Positions 31,631 to 35,814 of a stretch of 35,814 nt of DNA are shown here, in pieces. A program made the position numbers and the translations under genes. A model generated the notes under the pieces. The model worked only from the letters and a program-made list of their open reading frames with translations, ran no database searches and was not told the DNA's origin. Numbering within the stretch: the first letter of the stretch is position 1; every line of letters begins with the position of its first letter. The stretch is from Intrasporangium calvum (GTDB lineage: Bacteria > Actinomycetota > Actinomycetes > Actinomycetales > Dermatophilaceae), in NCBI RefSeq assembly GCF_028446585.1, contig NZ_JAPFQL010000029.1, positions 1-35,814 on the forward strand. The letters run 5' to 3'.

Positions 31631-31956
31631 GCGAGATGCCCCCCGACCCCTTCGACACCGAGCCGCAGCCGCTGCGCAGCACGGGTACGGCGACCATCGA
31701 GCGCGAGGAGGTCCGCGAGGAGCTCCAGGAGCCCGGTGACCACGAGCGCTTCTCGCACTACGTCCGCAAGGAGAAGATCCTCGAGAGCGCCCTCTCCGGA
31801 GAGCCGGTCGTCGCCCTGTGCGGCAAGATCTGGGTGCCTGGCCGCGACCCGCAGAAGTTCCCCGTGTGCCCCGTCTGCAAGGAGATCTACGACGGCCTGC
31901 GCGACCCGCAGGACGGCGAGGGGTCCGGCGGTGGGGACGGGGGCTCCGGCGGCTGA
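31627..31956 (+). CDS. DUF3039 family protein
   Basis: This 109-residue protein matches the actinobacterial DUF3039 family in its central block: ERFSHYVRKEKILESALSG, then EPVVALCGKIWVPGRDP, then QKFPVCPVCKEIYDGL. The Cys in ALCGK and the CPVC pair could bind a metal, probably zinc. The acidic N-terminus and the Gly-rich tail (GSGGGDGGSGG) look disordered. Function is unknown. It overlaps the racemase gene by 4 nt and is separated from the downstream helicase by a terminator-like hairpin. Confidence 0.88.
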   Translation: MSEMPPDPFDTEPQPLRSTGTATIEREEVREELQEPGDHERFSHYVRKEKILESALSGEPVVALCGKIWVPGRDPQKFPVCPVCKEIYDGLRDPQDGEGSGGGDGGSGG

Positions 31957-31990
31957 GGACCGGCCGACGCCACACGCTGATATCACGGCA

Positions 31991-32021
31991 CCGAGGCCCT
32001 GCCCGCGAGGCGGGGCCTCGG
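31991..32021 (+). terminator. Terminator after the DUF3039 gene
   Basis: A 13-bp stem with one T-G wobble (CCGAGGCCCTGCC at 31991-32003 with GGCGGGGCCTCGG at 32009-32021) closes a 5-nt loop, 35 nt after the DUF3039 stop. It lacks a T-tract. The next gene has its own promoter candidate just beyond. Confidence 0.75.
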
Positions 32022-32043
32022 CATGTCGTCCGACGAAATCCCT

Positions 32044-32049
32044 TACGGT
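32044..32049 (+). promoter_or_regulatory. Candidate -10 of the SF2 helicase gene (TACGGT)
   Basis: TACGGT ends 9 nt before the ATG at 32059, supporting that start over the in-frame ATG at 32023, which lies upstream of this element and next to the terminator. Confidence 0.45.
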
Positions 32050-32058
32050 TGGGGGCCT

Positions 32059-33822
32059 ATGAGTTCTGGGGCTGCGTTTCATCTGTCACCCGCCTTCCCG
32101 GAGCGGGCGGCTTGGGGCACCGCGAGCAAGCTGCGGGCCTGGCAGCAGGAGGCTCTCGATGCCTACCTCCGCGACGAGCCGCAGGACTTCCTGGCCGTGG
32201 CCACGCCCGGCGCGGGCAAGACGACCTACGCGCTGCGGGTGGCGACCGAGCTGCTGTCCCGGGGCGTCGTCCATCGCATCACGGTGGTCGCGCCCACGGA
32301 GCACCTCAAGACCCAGTGGGCCGATGCCGCCGCCCGGGTCGGGATCAGCCTCGACCCGAAGTTCAGCAACTCCGTCGGACGCCACTCCGAGGACTACCAC
32401 GGCGTCGCGGTGACGTATGCGCAGGTGGCCTCGCGCCCGGCCCTGCACCGCGAGCTCACCCTGTCCCGTCCCACGCTGGTGATCCTCGACGAGATCCACC
32501 ACGGCGGTGACAGCAAGTCGTGGGGCGACGGCATCCGCGAGGCGTTCGAGCCGGCAACACGTCGGCTGTCCCTGACCGGCACCCCGTTCCGGTCGGACAC
32601 GTCGCCGATCCCGTTCGTCCGCTACGAGCTCGACCCCGAGGGCGTCCTGACCTCGTCCAGCGACTACGCCTACGGCTATGCCGAGGCCCTGCGCGACGGC
32701 GTCGTCCGACCGGTGCTCTTCATGGCCTACGGCGGCAACATGCGCTGGCGCACCAAGGCGGGCGACGAGATCTCCGCGAGCCTCGGCACGCCGATGACCA
32801 AGGACCAGATCGCCCAGGCCTGGCGCACGGCCCTCGACCCCAAGGGCGAGTGGATCGGCTCCGTGCTCGCTGCGGCGGACAAGCGTCTCACCGAGGTGCG
32901 TCGCGGCGTTCCCGACGCGGGTGGTCTGGTCATCGCCTCCAACCAGACCCAGGCGCGGGCGTATGCCGCCCAGCTCCGCGCGCTCACCGGCGAGGCGCCC
33001 AGCGTGGTCCTGTCCGACGACGCCGGCGCGTCCAAGCGGATCGAGGACTTCGCCGCTGACACGTCACGATGGATGGTGGCCGTGCGGATGGTCTCCGAGG
33101 GCGTTGACGTCCCTCGCCTCTGCGTGGGCGTCTATGCCACCTCGACGTCGACGCCGCTCTTCTTCGCCCAGGCGGTGGGGCGGTTCGTCCGCGCCCGGCG
33201 GCGGGGTGAGACGGCGTCGGTGTTCCTGCCCTCCGTTCCGGTCGTCCTCGACCACGCTGCGCGGCTCGAGGAGCAGCGCGACCACGCCCTCGACCGCAGG
33301 CCGGCCGCCGAGGACGACGTCGCGGCCATGTGGGCCGAGGAGCAGGGGATGCTCGACGAGGCGATGCGCGAGGACAAGGCGAGCGCCGGGCTGCTCGACG
33401 AAGGGGCGTTCGAGGCGCTGGAGTCCGATGCGCACTTCGACCACGTGCTCTTCGACAAGCAGCAGTGGGGCATGCACGCCCAGGTCGGCTCGCAGGACGA
33501 GGAGGACTACCTCGGGCTTCCGGGCCTGCTCGAGCCGGACCAGGTCGCCGCGCTGCTGCACGAGCGGCAGCGCCGCCAGGTCAAGCGGTCGCCGAAGCAG
33601 GAGGGCGCTGCCCCGGTGGCCCAGCACCGCGCGCTGGCGGCCCAGCGCAAGGAGCTCAACAAGCTGGTGGCCGCCTACGCTCGGCAGAAGGGCTACCCTC
33701 ACGCCAACGTGCACCTCGACCTGCGCCGCGCGTGCGGAGGTCCCGACCTCGCCGCGGCCTCGTCGGAGCAGGTCGCCGAGCGGATCGACAAGATCCGCAA
33801 CTGGCTCGTCGGGCGCCGTTGA
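32059..33822 (+). CDS. DEAD/DEAH-type SF2 helicase of the DUF3039-linked family
   Basis: This 587-residue superfamily 2 helicase has an N-terminal RAWQQEALDAYL segment typical of type III restriction-like and RapA-like helicases. Motif I is TPGAGKTTY (about 49-57), motif II VILDEIHHGGD near 141 (DEIH rather than DEAD), motif III SLTGTPFRSD, and the C-terminal domain has VSEGVDVPRL and FFAQAVGRFVRARR (motif VI). The C-terminal 200 residues carry no recognised nuclease. It is likely a DNA- or RNA-stimulated translocase with an unknown substrate. It directly follows the DUF3039 gene. A weak 7-bp inverted repeat (GATCCTG 33821-33827 with CAGGATC 33843-33849) overlaps its stop. Confidence 0.85.
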   Translation: MSSGAAFHLSPAFPERAAWGTASKLRAWQQEALDAYLRDEPQDFLAVATPGAGKTTYALRVATELLSRGVVHRITVVAPTEHLKTQWADAAARVGISLDPKFSNSVGRHSEDYHGVAVTYAQVASRPALHRELTLSRPTLVILDEIHHGGDSKSWGDGIREAFEPATRRLSLTGTPFRSDTSPIPFVRYELDPEGVLTSSSDYAYGYAEALRDGVVRPVLFMAYGGNMRWRTKAGDEISASLGTPMTKDQIAQAWRTALDPKGEWIGSVLAAADKRLTEVRRGVPDAGGLVIASNQTQARAYAAQLRALTGEAPSVVLSDDAGASKRIEDFAADTSRWMVAVRMVSEGVDVPRLCVGVYATSTSTPLFFAQAVGRFVRARRRGETASVFLPSVPVVLDHAARLEEQRDHALDRRPAAEDDVAAMWAEEQGMLDEAMREDKASAGLLDEGAFEALESDAHFDHVLFDKQQWGMHAQVGSQDEEDYLGLPGLLEPDQVAALLHERQRRQVKRSPKQEGAAPVAQHRALAAQRKELNKLVAAYARQKGYPHANVHLDLRRACGGPDLAAASSEQVAERIDKIRNWLVGRR

Positions 33823-33880
33823 TCCTGCCCATCGGGCCGCCCCAGGATCGTCAGGTTCTGCCAGCAAGCAGATCCCCGAA

Positions 33881-33894
33881 CCTCCGCGCGGAGG
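33881..33894. promoter_or_regulatory. 14-bp perfect palindrome in the nucleotidase promoter
   Basis: CCTCCGCGCGGAGG is a perfect palindrome ending 2 nt before a TAGCGT -10 candidate (33897-33902) that precedes the nucleotidase gene. An inverted repeat between the -35 and -10 positions is a typical repressor-operator layout. The binding protein is unknown. Confidence 0.4.
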
Positions 33895-33941
33895 ACTAGC
33901 GTCGGTCCCGTTTCCACGGCTGCGAGATGCAAGGGATGCCC

Positions 33942-35792
33942 ATGACCATCGACGTGCTCGGGTCCGAGACGACCCGACGACAACTGCTCACCATGGCCGC
34001 CGTCGGCGGCGCCGGGCTCTTCACGATGGCCGGAGCTCCCGGTGCCGTCGCGCAGGGGCGCGGAGACGGCACCAACGGCAAGCCGTTCCGGTTGACCGTG
34101 CTCGGCACGACCGACCTGCACGGCAACGTCTACAACTGGAACTACTTCAAGGACGCCGCCTACAGCGACTCCAAGGGCAACCACGTCGGCCTGGCCAAGG
34201 CGGCCACCCTGATCAAGGCGGTGCGGGCGGAGCGAGGGGCAGACACCTGCATCACCCTCGACGCGGGCGACACGATCCAGGGCACCCCGCTCGCGTACTA
34301 CTACGCGAAGATCGACCCCATCACGGACGGTTCGAAGCACCCGATGGCCGAGTCGATGAACCTCGTCGGCTACGACGCCGCGGCTCTCGGCAACCACGAG
34401 TACAACTACGGTCTCGACACGCTGCGCACCTTCGAGAGCCAGCTGAACTTCCCACTCCTGTCGGCCAACTCGGTCGATTGGGACACGGGGCGGCCGGTGT
34501 TCCGGCCCTACGTCATCAAGACGGTGCAGGTGCCGGGGTCCAAGCCGGTGCGCGTGGGCATCCTCGGACTCGTCACGCCCGGCGTCGCGATCTGGGACAA
34601 GGCCAACGTCGAGGGCCGGGTCAAGTTCCCCGGGATCGTCGAGCAGGCCGCAGTCTTCGTGCCGAAGCTCAAGGCAGCCGGCGCTGACATCGTGGTCGTG
34701 TCCGTCCACTCGGGCGCGGACACGTCGTCGTCCTACGGTGACGCCCTGCCCTACCCGGAGAACGCTGCGAGCCTCATGGCTGAGCAGGTGCCGGACATCG
34801 ACGCCGTGCTCGTTGGACACGCCCACGTCGAGATCCCACAGCGTTTCGTTCAGAATGCGCAGACCGGCCGCGAGGTGCTGCTGTCCGAGCCGCTCTACTG
34901 GGGCATGCGCGTCACCGTCATGGACCTCGACCTGATCAAGGTCCGGGGCCAGTGGCGTGTCGCCGCTTCGAGCGCCACGACGCTGAACTCCAACTCGGTG
35001 CCGGAGGACGCAGAGATCGCCACCCTGCTCCAGTCCTCGCACGAGACGGTGCGGGCCTACGTCAACAGCGTCATCGGCTCCTGCACGGAGGCGATGTCGG
35101 CAGCCACCTCGCGCTACGAGGACACCGCTGCCATGGACTTCATCAACCTCGTCCAGGCCCAGACGGTCCAGGCCGGTTTGGCCGGCACCGCCGGAGAGGG
35201 CCTGCCGGTGCTGTCGATTGCTGCGCCGTTCAACAAGAGCGCCGCCATCCCGCAGGGTGACGTGACGGTCCGGGACGTCGCGGGCCTCTACATCTACGAC
35301 AACACGCTGCTCGGCATCGTCCTCACGGGTGCCCAGGTCAAGGACTACCTCGAGCAGAGCGCCGCCTACTTCAAGCCGGTGCCCGGACCGGGCACCTACC
35401 CGGCCGACGCCGTGACGAACGCGGTGACGGAGCGGGCTCCCAAGGGCACGCCGGACTACAACTACGACATCATGGGCGGCCTCGACGCCCGTCTGACCTA
35501 CGACATCGACCTCACGCAGGCGGTGGGGTCGAGGATCACGGGCCTCTCCTACGACGGCGCGCCGATCGGCTCCACCGCGGAGTTCGTGGTGGCCATCAAC
35601 AACTACCGGCAGTCGGGAGGCGGCAGCTTCCCGCACGTGACGGCGGCCCCGGTCGTCTACAACCGGCAGCTCGAGATCCGCCAGCTGATCATCGACTGGG
35701 TGACGGCCAACGGGACCGTCGACCCGCCGTCGTTCGCGAGCATCGACTGGCGCCTCGTGGCCGGAACGACGCCCCTGACGATCACCCCCTGA
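33942..35792 (+). CDS. Secreted 5'-nucleotidase / cyclic nucleotide phosphodiesterase family protein
   Basis: This 616-residue enzyme should release phosphate from nucleotides outside the membrane. A twin-arginine signal (TTRRQLLTMAAVGGAG, Arg at 12-13) indicates Tat export. The metallophosphatase domain has its dimetal motifs: TTDLHGN, DAGDTIQG, LGNHEYNYG, VSVHSG and VGHAHVEIP. A 5'-nucleotidase C-terminal domain follows (about 340-590), with YIYDNTLLGIVLTGAQVKDYLE (cited as NTLLGIVLTGAQVK) and NNYRQSGGG. The overall layout resembles CpdB-type 2',3'-cyclic phosphodiesterase/3'-nucleotidases. ATG 33942 is chosen because AAGGG lies 6 nt upstream; ATGs at 33927 and 33936 lack this. The last codons lie in a 14-bp tandem repeat. 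Confidence 0.92.
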   Translation: MTIDVLGSETTRRQLLTMAAVGGAGLFTMAGAPGAVAQGRGDGTNGKPFRLTVLGTTDLHGNVYNWNYFKDAAYSDSKGNHVGLAKAATLIKAVRAERGADTCITLDAGDTIQGTPLAYYYAKIDPITDGSKHPMAESMNLVGYDAAALGNHEYNYGLDTLRTFESQLNFPLLSANSVDWDTGRPVFRPYVIKTVQVPGSKPVRVGILGLVTPGVAIWDKANVEGRVKFPGIVEQAAVFVPKLKAAGADIVVVSVHSGADTSSSYGDALPYPENAASLMAEQVPDIDAVLVGHAHVEIPQRFVQNAQTGREVLLSEPLYWGMRVTVMDLDLIKVRGQWRVAASSATTLNSNSVPEDAEIATLLQSSHETVRAYVNSVIGSCTEAMSAATSRYEDTAAMDFINLVQAQTVQAGLAGTAGEGLPVLSIAAPFNKSAAIPQGDVTVRDVAGLYIYDNTLLGIVLTGAQVKDYLEQSAAYFKPVPGPGTYPADAVTNAVTERAPKGTPDYNYDIMGGLDARLTYDIDLTQAVGSRITGLSYDGAPIGSTAEFVVAINNYRQSGGGSFPHVTAAPVVYNRQLEIRQLIIDWVTANGTVDPPSFASIDWRLVAGTTPLTITP

Positions 35793-35813
35793 CGATCACC
35801 CCCTGACGATCAC
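35772..35813 (+). repeat. 14-bp tandem repeat spanning the nucleotidase stop
   Basis: Three perfect units of CCCCTGACGATCAC (35772-35785, 35786-35799, 35800-35813) run to the window edge. The TGA stop lies in the second unit. Because 14 is not a multiple of 3, each unit is read in a different frame. Confidence 0.9.
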
Positions 35814-35814
35814 C

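Noticed and set aside
33699-35636. 645-codon ORF on the minus strand opposite the nucleotidase
   Set aside because: Antisense shadow; the plus-strand nucleotidase has complete metal-binding motifs.

Overview
The window is high-GC DNA with dense, short-spaced genes, many GTG starts, leaderless-type promoters and a tmRNA tag reading ANSKRTDFALAA. This points to an actinobacterium, most likely a micrococcalean such as an Intrasporangiaceae relative. The family-level guess is inference from gene content and style. No rRNA, tRNA, prophage, insertion sequence or CRISPR array was seen, and the region reads as chromosomal core plus a small accessory secretion block.

Layout. (1) 43-2106 (-): a Tat-exported PhoX-type phosphatase with a three-unit PHO-box-like array upstream. 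(2) 2229-6602 (-): a large FHA/FtsK multi-ATPase protein resembling EssC/EccC. It diverges from (3) 6788-11586 (+), a compact Tad/Flp-like operon (tadA, tadB, tadC, a pilin-like peptide, two TadE-like proteins and a TadG-like protein) closed by a strong hairpin. The divergent gap carries two DnaA-box consensus sequences. (4) 11651-19396: a small membrane protein, then the conserved actinobacterial run prfB - ftsE - ftsX - M23 peptidase - smpB - DUF2207 protein. (5) 19426-24478: a LigD-type polymerase/phosphoesterase convergent with pyruvate carboxylase. (6) 24741-25107: ssrA (tmRNA) with a strong terminator. (7) 25243-27629: a membrane protein, thioredoxin, a SIMPL protein and a VanZ-like protein. 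(8) 27891-33822: a DEAD-box RNA helicase with a very long Arg/Asp repeat arm and a long leader, YqgE, a MurI-like racemase, a DUF3039 protein and a second SF2 helicase. (9) 33942-35792: a Tat-exported 5'-nucleotidase.

How the genes fit together. prfB, smpB and ssrA all act in translation termination or ribosome rescue. ftsE, ftsX and the coiled-coil M23 protein form a divisome-linked peptidoglycan hydrolysis module. PhoX and the 5'-nucleotidase both release phosphate outside the membrane. The FHA/FtsK protein and the Tad genes are envelope or secretion functions.

The most interesting unexplained signal is a dispersed 23-25-bp repeat (core CCCAGCGGCATACGG) present six times between 12 and 31 kb. 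Each copy lies just upstream of a rightward gene. The three copies in the same orientation as the gene precede prfB, smpB and ssrA. Short tandem repeats of 11, 13 and 14 bp also sit at gene ends, and several genes have a TAnnnT -10 element 6-9 nt before the start codon.
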